A stretch of 64,000 nucleotides of DNA. Origin: Corella eumyota. Taxonomy: Eukaryota > Chordata > Ascidiacea > Phlebobranchia > Corellidae. Both the position numbers and the translations under genes were made by a program. The DNA lies in NCBI GenBank assembly GCA_963082875.1, contig OY720097.1:19848501-19912500 (forward strand). Reading direction: 5' to 3'. Positions 44,501 through 64,000 of the stretch are shown piece by piece; position 1 is the stretch's first letter; the number at the start of each line of letters is the position of its first letter. The notes beneath the pieces are model-generated. The model saw nothing but the letters and a program-made list of their open reading frames with translations. It made no database searches and was not told the DNA's origin.

Positions 44501-47500
44501 ACCGATGTTATTACGTCATCAATCAGCATAGCTACGTCATCAACATTACGTACTAATACAGGTATTAAATTTTTATCATTTTTTGTACGTTTTTAAAGAA
44601 TAAACGATTTTTTAAATTAAAAACCACATTTAATTTGAATTTACCAAATAAATACTGTTTTAAACTTTTATAAAAAATAAACACTTCAAAAAACACCAGG
44701 CAAAAATTACGTCATCATTTTGTTAAAAATTTTGTTTTCATGGTAAAATAACAGTTATTAAATTTCGTTTGTGGTTGCCTTATACCACAGCCTTCAATAA
44801 CCTCCTAATTACCACCTTTTTGTGGCTTTCGTTCTGTGTATGCTGAAAGTTAGTATACTAGTGAACAAAGTAGTACAGTTAGATCAGATTCGCTATAGTT
44901 TTGTATGACTTATAAATGGCCAGTTATTTTAATGTCAGTTTTATTCCATGTGTTTGTTACAGTATACTTCTTTAAATATATAATTCTTAAGGCTAGTGGT
45001 AAAAAGTTAGGTACGCAATCAATATTTTTCACAAACTTTTGGTTTCTTTTTGCCCAATATACATATGACCGTAGCAGGCATACTTAGATTTTATTGGGTA
45101 AAGCGTACTTGGATTTGTATACTGTTAGTGTACTATCACTATATGTTAGTGTTCTGTAAACGAGAGATGTAAATATCCATGTTGATCGGTTGGCAAACTT
45201 CCTACGGACGCCGGTGAAACCGGTATTGAAGCCATGTACTTTTCATCAAGATCTGACCCTCTTTTTGGGGTTAAAGCATTTATTGAACCGTTATTACTTC
45301 TTGGTTTTGGGGAAGGCGTTCTATTGAACGAGGCGTTAGAGTTGTTTTGTGAGTGTTTTGGCTTAGGGGGTGTCCCTAGGTTCATCCAGCTTTGAATGTT
45401 TTTCCTTACGAGCGGGGAATTTTTTTCGCTGTTACGAGGCGACATATCAATATACGCTACTGCTTGCGGCTCCTCTACAAGCAAAGCTGTGCTTTTAGGG
45501 TAATTATATTTTTCTTCACTGTCCTGTGGTAGAAACTTTCTCTCTTTATTATTCTGCACGTGCGGGAAATTTGGCACAATAGCGCCCACCGGCGGCGAAG
45601 TAGTGGAGGTGGATTCTTCGGACGATCTGCTTTTTAAGTCTCGATGTGGCGCAGCGTCTTTTGATTTGTTCCTGCGATGTTTTTTACGGGCTGTTGATTT
45701 TTTGTTGTCGATTTCGAGTGACGTTCTTGGACTTATATGCTCGGGAAGGGGCGGAAAATCGTCGTCTGTTAAAATTATATTTTATTTGTGCTTTACTTTA
45801 ATATTGGCTTAATTATACCAAATTTTGTGACATTAAGAGTATTTTCAAATTGACAGTTTATACTAAAGTGTTGCCTAATGTTGTCCTTTTTTAACTTACC
45901 CGAATCGTCAATTTCATCAAAAGTGCTGTCAGACCATTGCGACATTCTGTCCTCATCTATACACGATGATTTAGCAGATGACAGAAATACTCTGGGTTTA
46001 TTTGCACGCGGACTTCCTTCTACCGGTACCTCGTCGTACTTATGAGCAACTTTTTTCGGTTTTTGTTTACCGAAAATTCGGAATATATTCTTGATTCCGT
46101 TTTTATCGTCTTTTTGTTTCGGGTTGTTGTTTTGAAGGGTGTCGGGAGGTGGCGGTAGAGTGCAGTCGGTATGTCCACTGTTTTCTTTACCAGTTACATA
46201 TTTGACTGATTTTACTTTAAATACAAAATACAAACTGTTAAAAAAAATTCTTTAAAAGATATACTATTATTTTTATTCGTTTAAAGCTACTTGTAATTAA
46301 GAAATGGAGCATTTTGAGCCCTTTGTTATATTAAAAAAGTTAAAATAATTTTTTGTATGCTAATTGAATGCTATTTGTACTAACCATAATCTCTTTGCGT
46401 TTGTTTTTCTTTCTCGAAGAATTCGTTTTGGTTTTTCCTGTGCATTGGAGACGGAACCCTACTCCAACGTTTCTTTTTATCTGATACCTGTAAGTTATTC
46501 TGCAATAAAAATAGTACAATTCAGAATAATGTTAAACTTGTAGCATTTGGTTTAATTTATTATAACTTATCTGGACATACGTGCTTAAAGCATTGTAACT
46601 TATACGCTAAGCTTATATTTACCTGATTTAAGTTGGGCATTTACAATTAAATATGAGAAATATGAACCAATATTGCTTATATATTTAGCAGTATTTAATA
46701 ACCTAGTCCTAGGTATAAGTATATGGGACTTTTAAATTCCGATATCTTTCTACATGGTACTATCTTGAATATTGTTCTTACCGATCCTCTGCTTGTATTA
46801 GCTCGTTGGCTATTTGCCTTATAAACACTTTTTCCAACTTCAATTCCCTCTGGATCGGTGATAGTGACCGAAATACGAAGATCTTGATTATTTTTGTGGC
46901 TTAAAGTTGGTCGCATTATTCCACGTTTCGATTTCTTCTAAAATAATATTGTGTTGATGTTATTATACCAAAATCAATATTTAAAGCAAGGTTAATAAAC
47001 ATTTTACAAAAAAATAATGTTATATTTAGAAAATGGATAGTAGATGTTTTAAAAAGTAATAAAATGTCAAATTTCTTCGAGTTAGAAAATCTATTTTTTA
47101 AACTTTAATTGGTAATTACCTTTTTTGGCGTTTCTTCTAATGACATTGTGTATTCATTTACTTGTTTAACCCCGTTGTTAGGTTTTAAATACATCGGTGC
47201 ATTACTGTTTGATTTCTTTGTTATCGGAGAATTATGGTGAGTTGATGAAGTCGACGAATTTCTTGAAAAAATCCTCGATTTTCTGGAGTTGATTTTTTCA
47301 TAAAAATGCTCAGTTACATTTCCAAGTCTATCCATAACAGTTAAGTTGTTTGAAGTCTTTCGAGTTTTAGACTCGCTTTGTAAAAATTCTGAAGGTGGTG
47401 GTGGTAGTATCTCCACAAACACATCTTCGTTATTTTCTTCTTTATGTCCAATCTCTTTCATTTCTAATGGCGGTGGAAGATTTTTAACTTTTTTCTTCGA

Positions 47501-50500
47501 TTTTTTGGAACTGCTTCTTTTTTTACCAATCCAGAAACACACAAGAAGTAATAGGATAAAAAGTATCAGTAAAACTACTAGAATTATACCCCATAGAGGA
47601 ATAGCAGGTTGTTGAAAAGTGTTCTCTAAAAAAAGAATTGTAAATTTAACTCTTTAAATAAATATATGACATTTCAAAGCATAAATCTAGGTTAATAATA
47701 TCCCCACTTAATTGATTTTTGTGTTATTTAAATATCATGTACATTAACTATACACCAAGTCAAAAATAAATTACCATCATCTCTGCACATTTTATCAATC
47801 ACAATCACCCTACTGCAAACTCCCGAGCTAGAGAAAGCTGAAACTGTGGCCCCACACCATTGATATCTTGATCGCATCTAGAACAAAGCATTAAAAAACA
47901 TATGCAATATTAATACATAATAAATGACTTTGATCTCTTATTAGTGTTATACAGTTTATGTGGTTTATATTTACAGTATTTCAATGCATTATTAATAAGA
48001 TTTTCTATATATGTAAGGCTGACATTCTGCTTCAAATATTGAGTCCATCTTATCAGCAAAATGATAAGATCTTTTTTATCTAACAATGGTTTATATCCAA
48101 GAATGTGTTTATTTTATAATATTTTTCCTGTTACCTCTAACCGTAAACGGTTATGTGATTTCCACTGGCCCCAATCTGACCATTCTACCAAATCATCACA
48201 TGGGTATTCATTGTCGTTAATTCTAGTACATAGTTGATTGTTCACATCACTGTCACATGACATTGTATAACGCGTTCTAAAAAAATTAAAAATTAAAAAA
48301 AAATTAAAACAAAAAATTATAACCGTCTTAAAATGTGTCATACTTACGAATTGCATAAGTTTTCTTCATATATTTCTTTCTGATTACATTTTTCAATTAA
48401 ACGATTCAAGTTTGTGCTCTGGATGCTATTTTGACACTGAGTAGCGCAGTTTATAACGTTGTTACGACCTCTAAATAATCAAAACGAAGAATTGATGTTA
48501 AAAAAAATAATTTAGAAAATTCAATATATTTTATTTTGTAAAACTCACGCATTTGGAAGTGTATTTATGTCGTTGCATTCTTCCGAATTATTACAAGCTA
48601 TTTCTTCAACCTGTTTAGTTTTACCTTTTCCACCCAAACAAAACAAACTTCTAGATTCAGTTGACACAGATATACAACTAAAAACATAAAAAATAACAAT
48701 TTTATATACCTCAAAAAGAAAAATTTTACTTTCAAAGCATTTAACATTACGCGGTTAATTGTTACAGTTTTTGTAAACAAACCTATAGATTATGAGATAG
48801 AGTTATGATTCATAACAATTATTACTCTATTTGCATCACAGACCTATTTATTTTTCTTCTTTATTAAATGAATTTCGTTTATTTTAATGCATGTACAAAT
48901 ATTTTTAATAAAGGTATAGGTAATACATTGCTTTGTTTATATACATTGTTTAAAATTTTGGACAGTACCTATGTTATACAACTAAGAATGGTAAATATGG
49001 CACAACATTTAAATATCTTACCGTCTTTCTCTCCTTCGGTATCCATTACAACTTGCATTACAAACTGATACAGCTTTCCAATTTTCCCATTCTCCAGTAC
49101 AAGTTGAATGATCAACACAAAATCTTTGTTCAGTAAATGTGCAATCAATATCTCCACTACAGCTTACATCTACCTAAAAATTATAAAAAATGTTGTTTTT
49201 GGTTGGATTTTTGGAATATATTTAAATAGCTTTTTACATTTTTAGGAAATTTTTATTAAATTGATATATAATTTTTTTCTTGATATCTTTTACCTATTTA
49301 CGATTTTTTTTAAATAAATGTTTATTTGACATTGTATTTTGAAATGGTGTGTTCAAATTAATATTAAGATACACTAAATCATTAGGTCTTTAAATAAATG
49401 TAGTTGTTTATTAATATTACGAAAATATTTTTTACTATTTCTGTTGAAAGGTCGCAAAATCCTTTGCATTGTTGAATAATATTTCCATAAACATATTGGT
49501 TAATTGGACATATTTGCGGGTAGGGACATACATTAAAATTCTGTATAATTGTCCCATTAACACAAGGCACATCATCACAATATCTAAATAAAAATATTTA
49601 ATGTTAGCAAAAATATTTTAGGAGATTTTTTTAAAAATTTTTTATAAATAACTATAGTTAGAAATATTTGCTGAGCAGAATTTTTTTCTGAACATTATTC
49701 TTACCTTCTTCTTATACCAGAACATCTTGAAACGCAGTTTTCATCATCAATTAAATCCAATTTCCACACACTTTCCGCATAAACAAATGTCAATACTGTT
49801 GTTAATACCAATCCACGTAACATTATCTTATAGCCCATATACAATTTAATTAATCTTAATTTCTAAAAAAAGGTTAAAATAATTAATTTAAAATTTTTTA
49901 GACGCTTCTAACAATATACACTTTTTAGTTTAAAACATAATTAGGGTTTCATCATTTAAATTGCATTAGTTTTGTTTATTTAAACTAACAACAATACAAA
50001 TAAACATAGCTTTATTTTAATACCAGTTGTTTATTGTTTAAAACCATCATATCCGCTCTGTCTTAGTTAATACAGCTGGTATTCAGATCAACTAACTCTA
50101 ACATACTGCAGGTATTGCTACCTATATACAATCAATATTTATTATGACTCACAACTACAATTGAGAGTCATTTAGATTTTGAGATCATATCCTGTGGTGT
50201 AATATCTTTTAAATTCAGTTCACACAAATAATAAATACTTATGTGAATTTTCTCAAGTCAAGCAATACAACTAGCACTTCCGTTTGAAACAAATGCAAGA
50301 TTTAAATGACAAATTCCGGAAATTATTTTGTACTTACAAAAAAAAACTTGTTTTTATGTATTTATTTCAACCTCTTTGTCTATACTTTTTATGATCTATT
50401 TTTTCTCCTAATTTTTGACGTCATTTCCAGCATTTAAATCGACCTTTATCTCAACTGATAAAAAACAAATTGGTGTTAGAATAAAAGAGTGTTTCAAATG

Positions 50501-52711
50501 TGGGTCGATAATTTAGGTTTACCCGAGTATTTAAATCAATAGACTTCGCTTAACAGATTTTTAGCACACAAGAAATTTAAATAATTAATTTCAAATTTAA
50601 AAAAAAATATTTTTTTGTTTAGCTTTAGTTTTTACGAAATCTGCTTCTTCTGATTTGACCCCGAAAAAAAATAAAAACAAAAAAGTGCAAGCGTCAAACG
50701 AGTTTCAAATGCCCACTGATGACACCGCGCTAAAACCAACTCCTTTTACGGGAACAAACGTTTCAATTTCCGGCCAAATCAACGTTACAACACCCTACCT
50801 CAACTCGACAGATATGCTGGCGAATAGCACAGTCACCCCGTTAGTTTACGTGGAAACATCCCACGATGATAATTTGTATTTTATACGAAGCATCACCGCT
50901 GTGGTGATGTATATTAGATGTAAGTTTTTTTAATTTTTTTGTGATTTATCGACTAGATTTTAATATAATGTCATATAGGTTCATTTAGGCAACCTTTAAA
51001 TGATTCTGCCATATCAATATTAGTGTCTTTGAAATTATTAATCTAAAGAAAATGACAAATGTAAATAAATATATTTAAAATTATTAACTTTATTACTAAC
51101 TTGCCTTAATTTGACCGGCAGCGTGGTGTAGCGGTAAGAACACTTGTTACACCACACATGAGGTCGTGGGTTTAATCCCCACTGATCTCATGCTGTAGCA
51201 CTCTTGAGTAAGGCGCTATAAACGGTATGAACTTCTGCTGAGCCAGCACTTAATCAGCAGTATATTTATCGGGCAATTATAATCTATAATATCCCAAACT
51301 GCCACAGGCAACTCGAGACTGGGTCGGAGTAACTGATGTTACTCTGTGTTTAAGTCGTGCATTTGACTTTCCCACATCGAGGATAAATATATATACAAAA
51401 AAAAAAATGTTCATACTACTTTTTTTAGCGAATCCTGACCGTGTATTAGCAGTTGTATTTGGTAGCATCTGCATCGGTCTTCTCCTCACAGTAATCATGC
51501 TTTTACTTCGCTCCGAAAACGTGAAATATTTTCGACCTTCGAAAAAAGTTTCGAAGAAAGAACCAACCGAGCCCGAAACGACCGAAACGCAAAGTCTCTT
51601 GGCTAATTCTCACCCTTCCAACGCCGGCTCGTCCGTTACAACTGCTGGCAACTTGTTATATAGTACACCGAACTCTGAGGGAAATCTCATAGGCCGTAAC
51701 AGCCACGTGGATTATTTAAACCGTATAAGCGACAATAGGCGTCGTAAGAATAAAAAATCTCGGACGCAGACTTTGTTGAAAAAATGGTGTTCCTGTTGCT
51801 GTACTAACGCGCCATGGCAACGTGACACTGCTGATGACGACAGCTACCATATCCCGCGTCGATCGACTACGTCATTAAGCGATGACGTCATCAGCGCGGT
51901 TGCAAGCGGGAATAATCACTTCGATGGAGTTCCTCCTCCCGTTTTCTCCTCTTCTCCTCAGGAGGAAAATAACGAGGAAAGGAGCGTGTCACGGTACAAC
52001 GGGTTTCCCGCGGTTGGTGAGACTGATGACGTAGGTTACCAGGACAACACGAGCGAGTACGAATACCAGGATGAGATTGAAGTCACCCCAAACACGTCAA
52101 GCGGCTCAGACCCCCCGCTAGCACGACCCACAACTTTACAAAGTTCAAATAACCACGATCGAGGTGCGTTAACCTTACAGAACAGACCGCGCCAGCCTGA
52201 GTTTAACAACATCAGTACCGCGTTAACTTTAAATCCGAACAACCCTGTCTATCCTAATCACTCGCATATGCGACCTCATATCTCGTCTCAGCATTCCGGT
52301 CACGTCCGGGAGCCTCTTCCGTTTCCGAAGTCTGTAAACTACGGTTACCATTCCCAACCGCAGCATATAATACCGCACTATGCTACACAACGCGTGCCAT
52401 ATAACAACGGGTATAACCACCCTAATAATAATCAAATTAACAGACCTATATATCAACCAATTGCGCAGCGTAGCAGGCATAACACTTATACACCAAGTTT
52501 TGGTGACCATTATGTTGCTTTACAACCGCAACGTAATCACCAGCCTAACGCGAGAACGTTGGATACCGGTCATAATAACGAGCCCAGAATGGAGCGGAGG
52601 GACTCGTTCTATGATAACTCTTTGCCACGGGGCAGCCCCTTATATGAATATTATCAGCGGCAAACTAGGCAGGAGTTACCTGGTACTAGGAACTTAAACC
52701 AATATTACTAA
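29585..52711 (+). CDS. EVA1C: EVA1-like SUEL-lectin transmembrane receptor
   Basis: EVA-1 proteins are neuronal surface receptors (a Slit co-receptor in nematodes) that bind heparin-like glycans. Ten exons: 29585-29912, 32501-32598, 33237-33362, 37994-38117, 38409-38540, 38655-38780, 44179-44367, 44445-44561, 50623-50919, 51429-52711. They give 939 residues. Domains: a signal-like hydrophobic segment at 86-105 (Met86 is an alternative start); a first lectin domain from ATACEGNNLYIICP to KYLKVTYKC (about 123-222); a second lectin domain from GGSCLSTNLKLRCP to YMHVEYAC (about 232-311); a Thr-rich mucin-like stalk (about 324-415); a linker; one membrane segment with VFGSICIGLLLTVIM (about 516-538); and a 400-residue tail with a palmitoylation-like WCSCCC cluster. 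The last residues NLNQYY resemble the GQFY end of human EVA1C. The eighth intron contains a complete gene on the other strand. Confidence 0.93.
29913..32500. other. First intron of EVA1
   Basis: This 2.6-kb intron is AT-rich. I found no exon, RNA gene or clear repeat in it. First introns in compact genomes often hold enhancers, but I see no specific motif cluster to name. Confidence 0.4.
33363..37993. other. Third intron of EVA1
   Basis: A 4.6-kb intron between the two halves of the first lectin domain. It holds a tRNA-like SINE of family 2 (about 33526-33690), a perfect TGACGTCA at 33815-33822, and CACGTG boxes near 33912 and 36661. Small open frames near 34874-35424 look like chance in AT-rich DNA. 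Confidence 0.4.
33526..33690 (+). repeat. tRNA-like SINE, family 2
   Basis: It begins with GTGTGGTATACTGGTCATGA (A-box region), followed by a B-box-like TGGGTTCGATCC and then CACCAATGCCACACTATTTGCTCTTAAG. The first seven bases can pair with GCCACAC as an acceptor-like stem, but the T-stem does not pair, so this is a SINE head and not a working tRNA. Its layout matches the piece at 24610. Confidence 0.7.
38781..44178. other. Sixth intron of EVA1
   Basis: At 5.4 kb this is an unusually long intron for the region. No exon was found. Two stretches, about 40380-40720 and 42780-43270, are less AT-rich than the rest and free of repeats that I recognise, which would suit regulatory elements. A perfect TGACGTCA lies at 43738-43745 and a CACGTG near 39991. 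Confidence 0.35.
44562..45145. other. EVA1 intron 8, left part
   Basis: This stretch lies between an EVA1 donor site and the stop codon of the nested minus-strand gene, so it must contain the 3' UTR of the nested gene. No other feature was recognised. A 60-codon open frame here has no support. Confidence 0.4.
45146..49838 (-). CDS. Single-pass TSP1-repeat-like receptor, nested in EVA1 intron
   Basis: I do not recognise an orthologue. Twelve exons: 49838-49705, 49583-49436, 49173-49022, 48677-48549, 48470-48348, 48276-48135, 47877-47775, 47625-47120, 46937-46782, 46499-46385, 46214-45900, 45765-45146. They give 880 residues. A signal peptide (residues 1-21, ending VYA) is followed by about 295 Cys-rich residues. 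These include thrombospondin type 1-like pieces GEWENWKAVSVC...CNGYRRRER and VEWSDWGQW with WxxW spacing, and several NxS/T sites. One membrane segment (about 320-344, GIILVVLLILFILLLLV) is followed by a polybasic KKRSSSKKSKKK stretch and a 530-residue tail rich in Ser, Lys and Pro, with LPPPL, LPPPP and TPPKPK motifs suited to SH3 or EVH1 binding. All splice frames agree. It could be a guidance or adhesion receptor; that is inference only. Confidence 0.88.
49839..50622. promoter_or_regulatory. Putative promoter of the nested receptor gene
   Basis: This stretch lies upstream of the nested gene and inside EVA1 intron 8. A perfect TGACGTCA palindrome sits at 50416-50423, about 580 bases upstream of the nested ATG, followed by a TTTCC/GGAA (ETS-like) motif. 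No TATA box is placed convincingly. The regulatory role is inferred from position. Confidence 0.35.
51114..51405 (+). repeat. tRNA-derived SINE, family 1, full length
   Basis: The best preserved copy. It has an A-box-like CGTGGTGTAGCGGTAAGAAC, a B-box-like GTGGGTTTAATCCCC, then CTCATGCTGTAGC, GAGTAAGGCGCTATAAACGG, TATCGGGCAATTATAATC, AGGCAACTCGAGACTGGGTCGG, the CCCACATCGAGGATAAATATATA end and an A-run. It fills most of EVA1 intron 9, and its A-run ends only about 23 bases before the splice acceptor at 51428. Confidence 0.9.
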
Positions 52712-55663
52712 TTTTACCTTTTTTGATTTATTTTAATTGTGAGATAGCCAAGCTTGCATTTTTTATTTTTGTCTTTTTTTAGTTTCACATTTTTCTTTGT
52801 TTAGCTAGTCACCTTTATTTGTGAAGATGTCAAATTTTGTGCAAATTTAAAACAAATTGTCTCGGTAAAAAGGTGCTGAATTTTCATATATTTTACTTTT
52901 TCAGGAATTTTTATTTTTTAGTGTTTATTTTTCGTATATCATTGCCAGTGCACCGTTTCAGTATTTTATATTCAATTTTCTGTTTCTTCTACAATGCAGT
53001 TATTTGCCCAATGTCAATGTTATAGAAATTGTTTATTAATAATGTGTAAGCAAATTATTTAACATCAAATTTTAATAAGCTTAATAGGCCTATTTTTATA
53101 TCAAAATTTCTGTTTAATTCATAAAACTTTTGTTTATAAAATTAGAAATCAGGATATACAATATAAATATGTGATGAACTATGTTTTACAGCCAAATATT
53201 GTTATCTGAGATTGATATAAATATATCATGACACAAATAAGTTGTTTGTTTATCAATATAAGTAATTACTTTTTAGCAAAGCAGTCCTTGTCTAAATAAG
53301 GCCTACTGGTTTAAACAACATAGTATTTTTATTTAATTGGAGATAATTTGTAGGAATATATAACATTAAACAAAAATATGTATAAAAAAAGTTTTTAAGA
53401 TTGCGTAACATAAAAAGAAAATACTGAGAAAGCTATTTTAATCTCAGACATCTGATCGAATTGGACTGGTTTAGATCTGCTTAGTTTTTTACTTTAATAA
53501 TACGTTATACCATATAGTAAGGCGCTGGTAGGTAATAAATGTCGTAACATTAGACTGTAAAGTGTACATTTTAATTAAGACTAAACAAATAAAAAAAAAT
53601 TAAGCAAAATTACAATTTTTTTTAGAAATAGTTCGTATTATGAAACTTGCACATTAAAAGTAATATTTTTACGTTACGTTTTTGTAATAAAAATATTTTA
53701 AACAAATCTTTATAAAATCTTTATAAAATTTTAAACAAATCTTTATAAATACAATAATTTGAAAATTTTACAATAACGTCAGCATTTTTAAATAGCATTA
53801 ATTCGGTGGCACAAATGTGCCACGTTAAAACTGGTATTTAACCTCGCTAGGAGATAGATTGAAAAGCTCGGCATTTTTGACAAAGAGGTTGCTTGTATTT
53901 TGTGGTTAAAGGCATAGCGTGTTTTCTAAACTATGCCAAGACATGAAATTTTTACAACCAACTGACTAAGCAATTTTCAATTATCAAATAACTAGAAAAA
54001 AACGCGTAATGCCTTTAAAGATTTAGAACAAACGGAGACTTAGTTATTAAGGCGTAGTTTATTTTGTTAAGCTGTTGATTTTTTTTATTAGTCACCAACA
54101 TCTAAACGGACGTTTTAGTACAAATTTAAAACATAAAATGATTTAAAAGATTACGATTTATGTGAATTGTAATAGTGTAAAATTATCTGCCGTTTGCGTA
54201 GGTTTAACAATTGAGTTATTGTCATGTGAAAAAATAAAGGATATTTCTCAATACTTTTTTATTTATTTTTTATTTAAAATGGCTAAACGTTTTTTAAAAC
54301 TATGTAGTTTGTCAGTTTGTGTTGTATAATATTATTTAGCAAAATGTTAAGTTAAAATTACTTGGCATTTTAAAAGGAACTAAATATATTTTAATAGTTG
54401 AGTTATTTGAAATATTTAAATATATTATTTTAGATTAAAATTTAGAATGGTTAAAAAGTTAAAAGATACATAAAAACTATTGAATATATTTATAGTCAGT
54501 TTTTTGTAATTCAAAAGTTATAATTTGCTTTAATGTATATATAGCCAAAGTTTAATATTTCAACTTTATATCATTTCATTATATAAACTTTGATAAGTAA
54601 TCTTAACAAACACTTGATTAAAGAAATTGTGGTATTTTTGTATTGGATCGGTATTCAATTAATTAAAGTAGGTTTTAATATTTAGGAAAAAAACAATTTA
54701 ATTTTAATTTACAATAAATCATGATAGTGATAAAGTTTATGTTACATTATCAAAAAAAAATACAACTTATGATAAGTATTATTATTCTACTGTGGATAAA
54801 CATATATCTATCTGATTTATAAATTAGGAATTTTTGTTGCCTAATGTTTTGGTATTTATTACAAAAACCTGTTTAAATAATGGCTAAATATGGACTTTAA
54901 TTACACCATTGAATATATTACCCTAACAAGGCTTATGCTATTGTTTAACCTTTTGTCACAAATGGCTATTTAAAAAGTTTGTTTATTGCGATAGTATATA
55001 TGTCATAAATAGGATATCATGTATCCTAGGAAGTCTAAAACAATTAAAATAAAGTCTGGTACTTAACTTAAATGTAATTTGATAAACAACAATTTTATTT
55101 TTTTTTCCGGTTGTGAGTCAGATTTAGTTTTGAATTACTACTCAGCCTTAATGAAGTGCTAGCTTATTTGCTTAGGTACAAACAAAAGTTCTGCCCCCAA
55201 CTAAACTTAAAACTACAATAGAAAGTGATTCATATTTATATACTACAAACCTTAACTATTTTTATCTTTTTTAAACAATAAATATATATAATTAGACAAA
55301 TAAAATTTTAAATAAAGACAGTCGGAAAAGGATTTTAATATTGTGAGCTGATAACATAGTAAATAATATATAAGTCGGTAGAATTCATTGTTTGTATAAT
55401 ATAAAGCCTTATTTAGATGATGTAGGCTTAGTAACAGAATTTCAGATAATAGAGTTTTGTGTACTTGGATTTTAATCCAAGTTTTGTAATGGTTCTATAA
55501 CTAAAAAGCCGCAAAAAAACTTTGTTAGAAAAGTAAATGAACTAATATTTTTTGAGTAAACTTAATAACTAATTCAACTTTCATTTTTTAGTTTATTTAG
55601 GTTGTTAAATAAGTTTATAATTTATATATATATATTGTTATTAAGTTATCTTTATTATTCATC
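52712..55663. other. Intergenic region between EVA1 and RSK
   Basis: The left part is the EVA1 3' UTR and the right part the RSK promoter and 5' UTR. A perfect inverted repeat GTGGCACA-AA-TGTGCCAC lies at 53806-53823. A TA dinucleotide run sits about 30 bases before the RSK start codon (about 55623-55635). No gene or RNA was recognised in these 3 kb of AT-rich DNA. Confidence 0.4.

Positions 55664-64000
<8,337 letters not shown>

Noticed and set aside
52036-52697. Open frames overlapping the EVA1 tail on other frames
   Set aside because: They are shadows of the EVA1 last exon, which has clear continuity with the membrane segment and a conserved end.

Overview
The window is AT-rich animal genomic DNA with short GT-AG introns, compact genes and several dispersed tRNA-derived repeats. 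Gene content (FEM1B, IPPK, glutamine synthetase, an SLC6 transporter, EVA1, RSK), deuterostome-like protein sequences, tiny introns and the SINE landscape suggest an ascidian tunicate of the Ciona type. The species call is an inference, since no tools were available. I rebuilt the gene models by hand from splice signals and conserved protein motifs. In all five complete multi-exon models the exon lengths sum to a multiple of three.

Layout, left to right. 1-1974: no firm gene; promoter-like. 1975-6540 (-): FEM1B-like ankyrin substrate receptor, 9 exons, with the usual C-terminus not found. 7195-8763 (-): inositol-pentakisphosphate 2-kinase in a single exon. 12027-14769 (-): glutamine synthetase, 7 coding exons, complete. 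17575-23999 (+): SLC6 sodium-coupled transporter, 15 exons, complete, with one GC-AG intron. 24000-29584: long gene-poor stretch holding tRNA-like SINEs and a 550-bp hAT-type element with a perfect 8-bp target duplication. 29585-52711 (+): EVA1-like receptor with two SUEL lectin domains, a mucin-like stalk, one membrane segment and a long tail, 10 exons over 23 kb. 45146-49838 (-): a whole 12-exon gene for an unrecognised thrombospondin-repeat-like transmembrane protein, nested on the opposite strand inside the eighth intron of the EVA1 gene. 55664 to the right edge (+): p90 ribosomal S6 kinase (RSK), 14 exons seen, cut off in its C-terminal kinase domain.

The genes do not form an operon or a single pathway. 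The EVA1 gene and its nested gene both encode single-pass surface receptors with extracellular recognition domains and long unstructured tails, so their interlocking may matter for shared regulation.

Beyond the genes, the strongest non-genic signals are: a clear excess of the perfect octamer TGACGTCA, in coding as well as non-coding DNA; at least eight copies of one SINE family, three of which abut splice acceptors; and a minisatellite in an SLC6 intron.
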